This document shows positions 24,704-32,891 of a DNA stretch of 62,864 bases, in pieces. The stretch is from Desulfuromonadaceae bacterium (lineage in GTDB: Bacteria > Desulfobacterota > Desulfuromonadia > Geobacterales > Pseudopelobacteraceae): contig JAQTZV010000031.1 of NCBI GenBank assembly GCA_028687585.1, forward strand, positions 1 through 62,864. The letters run 5' to 3'. The stretch's first letter is position 1. The number at the start of each line of letters is the position of its first letter. Made by a program: the position numbers and the translations under genes. The notes below the pieces were generated by a model. That model made no database searches, was not told where the DNA came from, and saw nothing but the letters and a program-made list of their open reading frames with translations.

Positions 24704-26560
24704 TTAATTTCCTGAGACTACTCCGCTACCTTTCGTGGACTTCCATTGGAACTGATGCGGCCACTTGGCTGTATTGGTAGTGGTAATAGCAGTATGGCAA
24801 ACATTGCAGGCATTTGGTCGTTTGCCTGTGCCATGCGCCTCCATAAAATCGCTACCCAATCCTTCTCCTTTTGAACTCGAATGGCAGGCACCGCAACTTC
24901 CAATGGATTTTGAATAGTTCTGATACTGCTGCGATTGGTAGTTATCAATATCAACCCGCGACGGAACCATTGCATGTGCACTCCCATGGCAACTGGAGCA
25001 ATAAACACCACCATGGCCAATCGCATTGCGGAAAAGGATGTTTCCAGTATCCACCTGTGCTACCCCGGCATGACAGGAGACACATTGGGGCTCATTTACC
25101 CATGGGACCTTAGAATTGTTGGTAATAGATGCCGCCATCGTCTCCATGCTGCCATGACAGTTCGCGTTGGAACAGTTACCGTCTGCCGCCGTGTGGGCCA
25201 GGCTTCGGCTGCACTGGGTTTTGGTGCCGGGGTGACAGTCGTAACAGGATGCCCCTTTTGTAGCGTGAGAGCCATGAATGGCTTCGGAAAGATATTTTCC
25301 CGATGATCCCCGACCGCTCTGGCCAAGAGCGGGGCTACCGTGACAGGATGCGCACAGGACCGGCTGTTGGCCAACCAGATTGGTGCCTATATTTTTATCG
25401 TGTACCTTTAGTACTTCGAACATCGGGTTTGCGCTGCCGTTATGACACTTGGCACAGTTGATTTCATCAGATATCGGGATAGTCGTCCTGGTCTGCGCAA
25501 CTACAGTGCCCTTACTGTTTTTTACCGTTACCTCAATTACCTGGTAGGGATTCCAGACGCCGGCATCATTGACGGGGGTTACCGGAATACCGTTGACCTG
25601 GAAATGATCCCCCTTTGCAACCATTTTTCCTGAAAGGCCGTTGTGCACTGAAGAATCCTCCAGGTTGAGACCGGTATCATTGGCCAGAGTCACCCCGAAC
25701 AACTGCTTGCAATACATCCAGAACTGCCAGAATAAACCTTTAGAGGAGGAGAGCGTATTGTTCACGACGCGGTATTCAACAGTCAGACCCGCTGTTACTA
25801 CTTTGGGAGGGTTACCCCTTTGCAGTACTTGCGCCCAGACGGTGTTGTAGGGCGGCAGTATCACTGCAGTGTCGTAGCTCGGGTTGGCGCAATGCATGCC
25901 GAGGTCGTTCCAAGCAAAGACCACATAGTTTGCATTATTCTGGGCCGGAGTAATCACACCGGGGTTAGAAGGCGGCATTTGTGCTGGCGGTGGAGTCCAC
26001 GTGGTGGCAAGTGGCGTAGTGGAAGTGGCACCCAATGCAGTTGCAATCGCCTGAACCTGAGCGGTAGTCAGCTTGGAGAGCGATTTCATGGAACTGACTC
26101 TGGAGATGCCGGCCTGAATTTGGGATGCGGTTCTGCCTTTCTTGGAGGATTTTGCCAATGATCCGTGGCAACCGGCGCAATAAGTGGTATACAATGCTGC
26201 GCCATCGGTAGTGCCTGTCGGGGTTGGCGGAATCGTAGTGGAGGTGGCGCCCAATACAGTTGCAATTGCCTGAACCTGAGCGGTAGTCAGCTTGGAGAGC
26301 GATTTCATGGAACTGACTCTGGAGATGCCAGCCTGAATTTGGGATGCGGTTCTGCCTTTCTTGGAGGATTTTGCCAATGATCCGTGGCAACCGGCGCAAT
26401 AAGTAGTATACAGTGCTGCGCCGTCATTAGTGGTTGTGGTCTGTGGTGTTCTCCGGCTGGTTGATGTATAACCGCCATCATCGTTGCTGCCATAAGCAGA
26501 AAACGAATAACAAATTGCCGCTAACAGCACAAATAACGAACCTGCAATTCTGATTTTCAT
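24704..26560 (-). CDS. Ten-heme exported c-type cytochrome
   Basis: A 618-residue exported cytochrome: signal peptide to about residue 23, then two nearly identical monoheme cytochrome c domains (about residues 44-105 and 118-179, each with CAGCH). A non-heme beta-rich segment of about 170 residues follows, then a C-terminal region with eight more sites: CAKCH, CASCH, CYDCH, a CX4CH site (CSNANCH), CVSCH, CSSCH, CGACH and CNVCH. Nine CXXCH plus one CX4CH predict ten hemes. Such proteins carry electrons across the periplasm or at the outer surface in metal- and electrode-reducing bacteria; the partner is unknown. The ATG follows AAAGGAGATGAT. Expression is gated by two tandem GEMM riboswitches. 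Confidence 0.92.
   Translation of the reverse strand: MKIRIAGSLFVLLAAICYSFSAYGSNDDGGYTSTSRRTPQTTTTNDGAALYTTYCAGCHGSLAKSSKKGRTASQIQAGISRVSSMKSLSKLTTAQVQAIATVLGATSTTIPPTPTGTTDGAALYTTYCAGCHGSLAKSSKKGRTASQIQAGISRVSSMKSLSKLTTAQVQAIATALGATSTTPLATTWTPPPAQMPPSNPGVITPAQNNANYVVFAWNDLGMHCANPSYDTAVILPPYNTVWAQVLQRGNPPKVVTAGLTVEYRVVNNTLSSSKGLFWQFWMYCKQLFGVTLANDTGLNLEDSSVHNGLSGKMVAKGDHFQVNGIPVTPVNDAGVWNPYQVIEVTVKNSKGTVVAQTRTTIPISDEINCAKCHNGSANPMFEVLKVHDKNIGTNLVGQQPVLCASCHGSPALGQSGRGSSGKYLSEAIHGSHATKGASCYDCHPGTKTQCSRSLAHTAADGNCSNANCHGSMETMAASITNNSKVPWVNEPQCVSCHAGVAQVDTGNILFRNAIGHGGVYCSSCHGSAHAMVPSRVDIDNYQSQQYQNYSKSIGSCGACHSSSKGEGLGSDFMEAHGTGKRPNACNVCHTAITTTNTAKWPHQFQWKSTKGSGVVSGN
26031..26430 (-). repeat. 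Tandem duplication of a monoheme domain
   Basis: Bases 26031-26211 and 26250-26430 are nearly identical; the offset is 219 bases, or 73 codons, so the frame is kept. Each copy encodes one monoheme domain plus a Thr/Pro-rich linker. Only a few positions differ, mostly third bases, which points to a recent duplication. Confidence 0.9.
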
Positions 26561-26732
26561 ATCATCTCCTTTAATCTGTCAATTATTACTTTTGCTTTTG
26601 AATGGGAGTTCGATGATTCAATCTTGTTTCCAATATTCTCCTCTATTTGATCTTCCAAAATATGGCAAAACGGGCTAGCGCTTCTGCATGGCTCACCTCC
26701 TTTTCATCAACATAATGTGCAGAATTGGTAAC

Positions 26733-26778
26733 AAAAAAGCCGAGTCACCAATATCTTATGATATTTCGGCGACCCGGC
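26733..26778 (-). terminator. Terminator of the promoter-distal GEMM riboswitch
   Basis: GCCGGGTCGCCGAAATATC pairs with GATATTGGTGACTCGGC across a four-base loop and is followed by six T on the minus strand. The 5' arm is the aptamer's own 3' strand. Confidence 0.88.
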
Positions 26779-26843
26779 TGTCTCGGTGAGACCCTGTAGG
26801 CTTTCCGTCCCATCCTTGCGGATGGTTTAGTATTGTCGTCTAT
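26757..26843 (-). promoter_or_regulatory. GEMM-I riboswitch, second of a tandem pair
   Basis: Same core as the copy upstream: AUACUAAACC, hairpin with a GCAA tetraloop, GGGACGGAAAGCC, GGGTCTC/GAGAC hairpin, AGCCGGGTCGCCGAAATATC. It lies about 200 bases before the cytochrome start codon and carries its own terminator. The bases between it and the cytochrome gene (26561-26732) hold no gene. Confidence 0.9.
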
Positions 26844-26889
26844 CGAACGATTTTATAACCGAATTTCTAGTAATGTGCTTACCGGAAAT

Positions 26890-26935
26890 AAAAAAGCCGG
26901 ATCGCCAATATCGTAGATATTTCGGCGACCCGGCT
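26890..26935 (-). terminator. Terminator of the promoter-proximal GEMM riboswitch
   Basis: GCCGGGTCGCCGAAATATC pairs with GATATTGGCGATCCGGC and is followed by six T. As in the second copy, the arm is shared with the aptamer. Confidence 0.88.
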
Positions 26936-27000
26936 GTCTCGGTGAGACCCTGTAGGCTTTCCGTCCCATCCTCACGGATGGTTTAGTATTATCGTCTATG
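26913..27000 (-). promoter_or_regulatory. GEMM-I riboswitch, first of a tandem pair
   Basis: GEMM-I aptamer with a GTGA tetraloop; the core is almost base-for-base the same as in the second copy. The AUACUAAACC form suggests the Geobacter GEMM-Ib class (3',3'-cGAMP), though c-di-GMP is not excluded from sequence. Because each copy has its own terminator, RNA polymerase must pass two ligand-dependent gates before reaching the cytochrome gene. Confidence 0.9.
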
Positions 27001-27007
27001 TACTGCT

Positions 27008-27053
27008 TTTACAACAGTGTTGTAAATATAACAAAACTATCAAAGTATAGCAA
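27008..27053 (-). promoter_or_regulatory. Cytochrome promoter with overlapping palindrome
   Basis: On the minus strand, TTGCTA (27048-27053) and TATATT (27025-27030) are 17 bases apart. A palindrome with perfect eight-base arms, TTTACAAC-N3-GTTGTAAA (27008-27026), overlaps the -10 region and the likely transcription start, a classic repressor position. The regulator is unknown. Confidence 0.6.
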
Positions 27054-27067
27054 TATATAAAGTCGCA

Positions 27068-27277
27068 TATAATGATTATTTTATTTTAAAGCAAATCAGC
27101 TTCGCAAGCAGCCAAACAATCGCCGGCGCCAGAAAGACCGCGCAGTACGCAGGAAAGCGTGATAGTCATCACAGAAGTGACACCGACAAACAATGGCACA
27201 GCCGAACGAAGCTCCTCTTCAAGAAACAAAACCCACAGGATGCAATCATAATAATCGGTAAAAGACCTTTTCACCAA
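27068..27277 (-). pseudogene. Possible frameshifted small membrane protein
   Basis: Between the cytochrome promoter and tatD there is a stretch richer in G+C than its surroundings. One minus-strand frame gives a 63-residue hydrophobic peptide (27086-27277, containing LRSAVPLFVGVTSVMTITL); near its end another frame continues with a membrane-helix-like tail, VFLAPAIVWLLAKLICFKIK. A single frameshift would join them. I recognise no family, and chance is possible. Confidence 0.25.
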
Positions 27278-27384
27278 CTTTCAAGTTTTTTGCTGGTATT
27301 ATTGAGCCATTAGCGTAGTTCATGTTATCGAACCACTGATGAGGGAGGAGATAATGGCGAAGCGGGAAGCGTAACGGTTTCTTC

Positions 27385-28176
27385 TCAACAGAAGGGACTG
27401 TCGAAGCCGCTCCCCAGGCGCAGGATACGTCTGACATTGCCGGTAGTAATGCGAGCCACCTGTTCGAACGGGACCTCCCGCAGCTCCGCAACCCGCAGCG
27501 CCGTTTCCGGCAACCAGGCAGGACGGTTGAAGGCGTCTCGGTGGCGTTCCGGTGCCATATCGGGGGCGTCGGTTTCCAGCACCAGATGCTCCAGCGGCAG
27601 CTCCCGCGCTACCTGAAGCGGTTTGACTGCATTTTTCCAGGTAACGGCACCGGAGATGGAAATGGCAAAGCCGAGCCGGATGAACTCACGGGCCATTTCA
27701 ACTGAGCCGGAATAGGCATGCATAATGCCCCCCACCTGGTGGGCACCCTCCTCGCGCATAACGCTCAAGAGAGCTTGAAAAGCACGCCGGCAATGAATCA
27801 GCACCGGCAAACCGAGCTGTACTGCCAGGCGAAGCTGCTCTCGAAAAGCCTGTTTCTGCAGATCAAGCGGCACCTGACGGGTGGGATCAAGGCCGATCTC
27901 ACCGATGGCCAGCCCCTTTTTTGAAAATTCTGACAGGCTGTTCAGATTTTGATCGGTAGCAGATTCCGCATGCATCGGATGAATGCCGTATGCAGGAAAA
28001 ATCTGCGGATTTTCTGCCGCCAGCGCCGCTATTCCGGCCCATCCACCCGGGTGCACTCCCGGAACGGCAAAACCCGTCACTCCGGCTATATCGGCTTCCT
28101 GCATAATACGGGGGAGTTCTGATCTGAGCGGCTCCAGATCGAGATGGCAATGGCTGTCAAACAGAACCCTGTTCAC
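27385..28176 (-). CDS. TatD family metal-dependent hydrolase
   Basis: A 263-residue TIM-barrel hydrolase of the TatD family (3'-5' DNA exonuclease / deoxyribonuclease in characterised members). Metal ligands are seen in FDSHCHLDLEP (start), AIGEIGLD (near residue 95), VLIHCRRA (near 127), MHAYSGS (near 153) and LVLETDAPDM (near 203). The final residues after RRILRLG are short, as is usual. The start overlaps the end of the cardiolipin synthase-like gene by four bases, so the two are co-translated. Confidence 0.9.
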   Translation of the reverse strand: MNRVLFDSHCHLDLEPLRSELPRIMQEADIAGVTGFAVPGVHPGGWAGIAALAAENPQIFPAYGIHPMHAESATDQNLNSLSEFSKKGLAIGEIGLDPTRQVPLDLQKQAFREQLRLAVQLGLPVLIHCRRAFQALLSVMREEGAHQVGGIMHAYSGSVEMAREFIRLGFAISISGAVTWKNAVKPLQVARELPLEHLVLETDAPDMAPERHRDAFNRPAWLPETALRVAELREVPFEQVARITTGNVRRILRLGSGFDSPFC

Positions 28177-29354
28177 AGAAACCAGCCGAACAGATTTACG
28201 ACCCGTTCCATGATCCGGACCAGTACCCCCCGACGCTCGTGAACATCAAGCTCTACCAGACGTGCGCCTTCAATCTCCTCCTGCAGCAGCTCCCGGATCT
28301 GCCCGCCGAACTGCACGTTATCCACCACACAATTTATCTCGAAGTTGCGATGGAAGCTGCGCTGATCGAGATTCGCCGAGCCAATGACTGCCCGTTCCGC
28401 GTCAATCAGCATAACTTTGGCATGCAGTATTTCGCGTTCCAGCTCAAAGATTTCAACACCCCCTCGCAGGAGCGCTGTGTACGAGCTTCTGCCGAGAAGT
28501 AACATCAGCGGCACATCGCTGCGGGCCGGTAACAGCAGCTGAACCCGCACTCCTCTGCGGACTGCCCGCAACAGAGCGCGGATAATGCGCGGCCCCGGTA
28601 CAAAGTAGGGCGTTGCAATCAGGATCTCTTCTGTAGCGGAGGCGATATTAACCTGGAACGCCTCTCGGATATAGGAGCGCCGCTGGCGCGGGCCACCGCT
28701 GATAATATTTACCGCAGCATCACCGATTTTACTGGCATTCTGGCGCGGTCGCTCTTCAGTCGCATGCCTGACTTTGTTATCATCACGCTCGCCATGCCAG
28801 GTATTAAGAAAGATCGCCCGCAACTCGGAGACCGCTTCACCGCGAATACTGAAGCCCAAATCACGAAAGCTCAGTTTGTCAACCATACAGCCCGCGTACT
28901 CATCACCAATGTTAAATCCCCCCAGGAAGGCCAGGGAATCATCGACAATCATCATCTTGCGATGATCCCGTTTATCAAACCAGTAAAAGCCGCGTTGAAA
29001 AGAAGGGACGTTGAATGGAAGCAGTTTGACTCCCTTTGTGGAAAGTTTTTTAAAATAGGAAGCGGGCGTTTCCAGACAGCCGATATAATCGTAGATCAGC
29101 CTGACCGACACACCGCGCTCAACGGCTGCCGCAAGCTCGAGCGCCAGGCCGCTGCCAAGACGGTCGTTGTGAATAAGGTAATATTCCAGAAGGATCGTAT
29201 GTTCTGCGGAGCGGATAGCGGAAAAAAACGCTTCAAAAAACTGTCTCCCGCCATGGAAGAGCTCAACGCTGTTATGACGGTGAGTTACCGGCAGTTCCAG
29301 CGGCCGTAAACGGCCCATCAGCCGGATAAACCGGGAAAACCGCTTCTTATGCAT
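28173..29354 (-). CDS. Cardiolipin synthase-like phospholipase D
   Basis: A 393-residue phospholipase D superfamily enzyme of the ClsB/Cls type that joins phospholipids to make cardiolipin. Two HKD motifs are intact: RDHRKMMIVDDSLAFLGGFN in the first half and LHAKVMLIDAERAVIGSANL in the second. There are no N-terminal membrane helices, which favours the ClsB (YbhO) type over ClsA. The ATG at 29354 is taken; a GTG at 29381 would add nine residues, and neither has a strong ribosome site. It lies downstream of the FAH-family gene with 33 bases between, and overlaps tatD. Confidence 0.85.
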   Translation of the reverse strand: MHKKRFSRFIRLMGRLRPLELPVTHRHNSVELFHGGRQFFEAFFSAIRSAEHTILLEYYLIHNDRLGSGLALELAAAVERGVSVRLIYDYIGCLETPASYFKKLSTKGVKLLPFNVPSFQRGFYWFDKRDHRKMMIVDDSLAFLGGFNIGDEYAGCMVDKLSFRDLGFSIRGEAVSELRAIFLNTWHGERDDNKVRHATEERPRQNASKIGDAAVNIISGGPRQRRSYIREAFQVNIASATEEILIATPYFVPGPRIIRALLRAVRRGVRVQLLLPARSDVPLMLLLGRSSYTALLRGGVEIFELEREILHAKVMLIDAERAVIGSANLDQRSFHRNFEINCVVDNVQFGGQIRELLQEEIEGARLVELDVHERRGVLVRIMERVVNLFGWFL

Positions 29355-29387
29355 GAATTTGTTTTTCCCCACGCTGTTCACGTCACA

Positions 29388-30044
29388 CTATGCAACCGGT
29401 ATCGTCAAGCGCCCGACCGTAGCGATCTCGGCCGTCATGGTTTCCCCGGCGCGCACCGGGCCGACACCTGCCGGAGTTCCGGTCAGAATAACATCTCCCG
29501 GTTCCAGAGTAAAAATCGCCGAAACGTGGGCGATAACCTGCGGTATGCGGTGGATCATGTCTGCGGTGGTGCCGTTCTGGCGGACCTCGCCGTTAACCGC
29601 AAGCTTCAGAGTCACATCGTGCGGATCAACAACCGCCCCGGCAGGCACAAAATCGGACAATGGGCAGGCGGTGTCAAACCCTTTGGCAATCTCCCATGGC
29701 AACCCCTTTGCTTTGAGCTGATTCTGCACATCCCGCAGCGTCATGTCGATGCTCACGCCGTACCCGGCAACGTGCTCCAGCGCCTTGTCCGCCGTCACAT
29801 TACACGCCTGGGAGCCGATCAGAACCGCCAGTTCGACTTCGTAATGGCACTCCTGCGAATACGCCGGTATCCGCACCGTATCGCCATCGCCAATCAGTGA
29901 CGAAGCCGGCTTCATGAACAGCACCGGTGCCGGCGGTGTCTCATTGCCCAGCTCGCGGGCATGTTCAGCATAGTTGCGCGCCAGGCAGACAATCTTGCCG
30001 ATGGTGAATTTCTGGTTGGTTCCGGTAATATTGCGTGTTGTCAT
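29388..30044 (-). CDS. Fumarylacetoacetate hydrolase family protein
   Basis: A 218-residue FAH-family protein; members hydrolyse or decarboxylate 2-keto acids such as acylpyruvates or oxaloacetate. The lid and metal residues are in IVCLARNYAEHARELG, the segment CHYEVELAVLIG supplies the acidic metal ligands, and ILTGTPAGVGPV is the typical C-terminal motif. The small size and composition resemble the FAHD1/YcgM group. The ATG at 30044 follows GGAGGTCTTTTT, a strong ribosome site. It is the first gene of a three-gene minus-strand run (FAH, Cls, TatD). Confidence 0.88.
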   Translation of the reverse strand: MTTRNITGTNQKFTIGKIVCLARNYAEHARELGNETPPAPVLFMKPASSLIGDGDTVRIPAYSQECHYEVELAVLIGSQACNVTADKALEHVAGYGVSIDMTLRDVQNQLKAKGLPWEIAKGFDTACPLSDFVPAGAVVDPHDVTLKLAVNGEVRQNGTTADMIHRIPQVIAHVSAIFTLEPGDVILTGTPAGVGPVRAGETMTAEIATVGRLTIPVA

Positions 30045-30062
30045 AAAAAGACCTCCGTAGGA

Positions 30063-30154
30063 GGGCGGTCTCAGACCCGCCCGGTTTTTATGTTGGTTTT
30101 GAAATATATTTTGCCGTAACGATTGCAACCGGGGCGGGTCACAGACCACGCCCT
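30063..30154. repeat. Two inverted copies of a GGGCGGGTCT palindrome
   Basis: GGGCGGTCTCAGACCCGCCC (30063-30082) is itself a near-perfect palindrome, and a related element with GGGCGGGTCACAGACCACGC occurs at 30133-30154, ending at the transglutaminase gene's stop. They look like dispersed REP-type elements that could also serve as RNA hairpins between the two genes. Confidence 0.5.
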
Positions 30155-30753
30155 TACAGGGACTGGGGTAAATCCAGCCACAACTCACTTCTGGTCTTGT
30201 ACATGTTCAGCCGGTCAACCACACTGCTCACCGGCGCAGCAAAGATCGCTTCGTAAATGAATTCATCAGCCGAAGGATCCATGGCAAAAGCAAGCTGCTC
30301 CTTGCGGATGCTGAACTGAGCGTTGATCCCGTTGGTGTTGCCGCGCGCATCGACCCGAATCCATCTATCGAGGGATGCGAGGTACAGCGCATTAAACCCG
30401 TGCAACACCGGTTCATTATCAACCGGGGGTGCCAAACGTAACACCTGATAGCAAAAACCGGCCGGGATAGCAACCGCCCGGAGCAAAGCAGCCAGGAGGT
30501 GGCTTTTTGCGAAACAGATCCCGGTACCGTGTTGAAGCACTTCGCTCGCCGTGCAGGTCACAATCTCAAGGCCGGAATCATTGGAATGGGGGATGGTGTC
30601 TCTCACCCATTCGTACAGGCAGCGAGCTTTAGCAACTTCATCTGATAACGACTGTGTCAGCTCCAGAGCCTTTTGCCGGACAGCCGGAGTCTGCCAGTCA
30701 ACTACCGAGTCGGAGATAAGATATTTGCTTAAATCATCTGTTTCTGGGTACAT
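30154..30753 (-). CDS. Transglutaminase-like protein
   Basis: A 199-residue cytoplasmic transglutaminase-like protein with no signal peptide. The triad is visible: Cys in GTGICFAKSHLLAALLRA (near residue 95), His in LHGFNALY (near 128) and Asp in RVDARGN (near 143). Substrate unknown. It lies 109 bases upstream of the FAH gene on the same strand, with palindromic repeats between. Confidence 0.85.
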   Translation of the reverse strand: MYPETDDLSKYLISDSVVDWQTPAVRQKALELTQSLSDEVAKARCLYEWVRDTIPHSNDSGLEIVTCTASEVLQHGTGICFAKSHLLAALLRAVAIPAGFCYQVLRLAPPVDNEPVLHGFNALYLASLDRWIRVDARGNTNGINAQFSIRKEQLAFAMDPSADEFIYEAIFAAPVSSVVDRLNMYKTRSELWLDLPQSL

Positions 30754-31296
30754 ACACTCCTCGTTTGATGCTTGGTATTTGTGGGGACAACAGCGAGTTA
30801 GCGTTTATGCAGCGCGAATCAGCCGCGTAAACTGCTGTTAAACAGTTCTGCTACATGGATATTTATCCCGAATTTTGTTTTTTGGTTGGTGGATAATACG
30901 GATAATATGGGGGCATTACAATAAGGAATATTTTTAAATTGGCCTGTTTATCTGGCTTAGATCCTTTGTTTTATCGATGCGGCCGTTGAGAAAAGAAACC
31001 AGGGACGCTTCCCGGTTATTTGTCGTCATCCTTCACCGTAACCTACGGAAAAACCAGCTCGTTTCCAGGGCCGCGTGTAACTCTGACCGGTCGCACGGCT
31101 CTTTTCGTAAAAATGAAATTACATGCCCGGAATGGAAAATACATGCAAACGTGATACTATTCTTTAACCCTTGTGATTAACACACGGCATTGGCATAATT
31201 TCCACTGGGTGCCGTGCGCTGAAATGACGTGCATTGCTGTTTTCGCCCCCTTAGTCACATGCTCCGGGCAAATAGCTCGGGAGAGGAATCGTTCCC
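30754..31296. other. 543-base intergenic region
   Basis: No gene that I trust is present; a 67-codon open frame at 30977-31180 looks random. It separates the divergent transglutaminase gene and the response-regulator gene, so it probably holds both promoters. I see no convincing sigma-54 or sigma-70 site. Confidence 0.5.
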
Positions 31297-32676
31297 ATGA
31301 TCAGCAAGAAAGAAATATCCATGAGAAATCCTCGCATCTTGATCGTGGATGACGACATGTTTTCCCTCTCCTTTCTAGAGGAACATCTGCTGCATCAGAA
31401 CTTTGATGTAATTAAGGCAAATAACGGAAAAGAGGCTCTTTCGCTTCTGGAGAAGCAGGCTGTAGACCTGGTTATCTCTGACCTTGTCATGCCTGAAATG
31501 GACGGTGTTCAGCTGATGCTCTCGACAAAAGAACTTCATCCGACACTCCCCTTTGTTGTATTCACGGCAGAAGGAAGTATTGAAAGCGCCGTAACCGCCA
31601 TTAAGCTCGGCGCGCTTGATTACATTCAAAAACCATTCGACCCAAAAATATTTACCGTTGTACTTCAGCGCGCGTTAGAATTCGGACGCCTCTCCAATGA
31701 AAATAAAAATCTGCGGGAACATTTCAGCGAGCGCTTCAGCTTCCACAATATTGTAACGCAATCCCCAGCCATGCGGCAGGCACTGGAGCTTGCGGCCCGT
31801 GTGGCTGCATCCCCCAGAACCACCGTCAGCCTGACCGGAGAAAGCGGCGTTGGCAAAGAGGTGCTGGCTCGGGCGATTCACTTCACTTCCGGTTGTTTAC
31901 CCGGTAGTTTTGTAGCGGTCAATTGTGCGGCAATTCCCGAAACCCTTCTGGAAAGTGAGCTGTTTGGCCATGTGCGCGGAGCATTTACCGGCGCCGAACG
32001 TGATCGGGAAGGCAAGTTCTCTCTGGCGCGCGGCGGCACTCTCCTGCTGGACGAGATCGGAGACATGCCCTTGGCGCTCCAGGCCAAGCTGTTACGGGTG
32101 CTGGAGGAAAAATGCTACGAGAAAGTAGGCGCCAACATTCAAATGCCGACCGATTGCAGGGTTATCGTAGCCACCAATCGCAATTTTGCCGATTTGGTAA
32201 GAAAAGGCTTCTTTCGCGAGGATTTGTATCACCGCATAAATGTCGTTCCGATCGCCATCCCCTCCCTCAGGGAAAGAAGTGAGGACATACCGCTGCTCGT
32301 GGCATTCTTTCTCAACCTCTTTCGCCAGCATCAGGGGAAGTCGCTGCCGGGCGTCTCCGAGAATGCCATGGATAAACTTATCTCCTACCCGTGGCCGGGT
32401 AACGTACGAGAACTGCGCAATGTCCTCGAATACGCCGCCATTCTGGTTTCGGATGAACTCATCACCCCCGCTCACCTGCGTCTGTCGGGCAACAAACCGT
32501 TGTCGGGCACGTCTGAAGTAAACAGCGTCGTTTTCGACATACGCCTTTCTCCCGAAGAACTATCTCTTGATGCAATTACCAGAGCAGTTTTGGATATGAC
32601 CCTCCAGCGCTGCGGCGGCAACAAAACCGAAGCAGCCAAAATCCTCAAGGTAAACCGCAAAATGTTCTACCGCTGA
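31297..32676 (+). CDS. NtrC-type sigma-54 response regulator
   Basis: A 459-residue activator: receiver domain (residues 12-125, phospho-acceptor Asp62 in ISDLVMPEMDG, conserved Lys in YIQKPF), AAA+ domain (about 150-380) with Walker A GESGVGKE (181-188), the sigma-54 contact loop GAFTGA (228-233) and Walker B GGTLLLDEIGD, then a Fis-type helix-turn-helix (CGGNKTEAAKILKVNRKMFYR). The chain stops right after MFYR, a few residues earlier than most family members. A hybrid histidine kinase gene follows 215 bases downstream, the likely partner. Confidence 0.93.
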   Translation: MISKKEISMRNPRILIVDDDMFSLSFLEEHLLHQNFDVIKANNGKEALSLLEKQAVDLVISDLVMPEMDGVQLMLSTKELHPTLPFVVFTAEGSIESAVTAIKLGALDYIQKPFDPKIFTVVLQRALEFGRLSNENKNLREHFSERFSFHNIVTQSPAMRQALELAARVAASPRTTVSLTGESGVGKEVLARAIHFTSGCLPGSFVAVNCAAIPETLLESELFGHVRGAFTGAERDREGKFSLARGGTLLLDEIGDMPLALQAKLLRVLEEKCYEKVGANIQMPTDCRVIVATNRNFADLVRKGFFREDLYHRINVVPIAIPSLRERSEDIPLLVAFFLNLFRQHQGKSLPGVSENAMDKLISYPWPGNVRELRNVLEYAAILVSDELITPAHLRLSGNKPLSGTSEVNSVVFDIRLSPEELSLDAITRAVLDMTLQRCGGNKTEAAKILKVNRKMFYR

Positions 32677-32701
32677 TCGCACTGTCCCCCATCGCCGCAC
32701 C

Positions 32702-32841
32702 GCGTCCATTATACGGACACTTCTACCCGTGATAAAATGCACAACCTACCGTTTTAACTACCGATATAAAATTGGCACCAATCATGTAGTCCCTAAGCAT
32801 GAACATTGCGCATATCAACGCAGTGTCCTCATTACGGACAC
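32702..32841 (+). promoter_or_regulatory. Two copies of a GYGTCC-N7-GGACAC operator
   Basis: GCGTCC-ATTATAC-GGACAC (32702-32720) and GTGTCC-TCATTAC-GGACAC (32823-32841) share arms and spacer length, with centres 121 bases apart between the regulator and kinase genes. Paired palindromes upstream of a two-component gene are typical enhancer sites for an NtrC-type protein. A TGGCAC box at 32773 is suggestive of a -24 element but the matching -12 sequence is poor. Confidence 0.5.
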
Positions 32842-32891
32842 AAGTAAAAGCACAATCTGCCCATAATTACTATGTTCGGAGTAACTGAATC

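Noticed and set aside
30977..31180. 67-codon plus-strand frame in a gene gap
   Set aside because: No ribosome site and random composition.
32773..32790. Sigma-54 promoter before the kinase gene
   Set aside because: TGGCAC is present, but the -12 element does not match TTGC at the required spacing.
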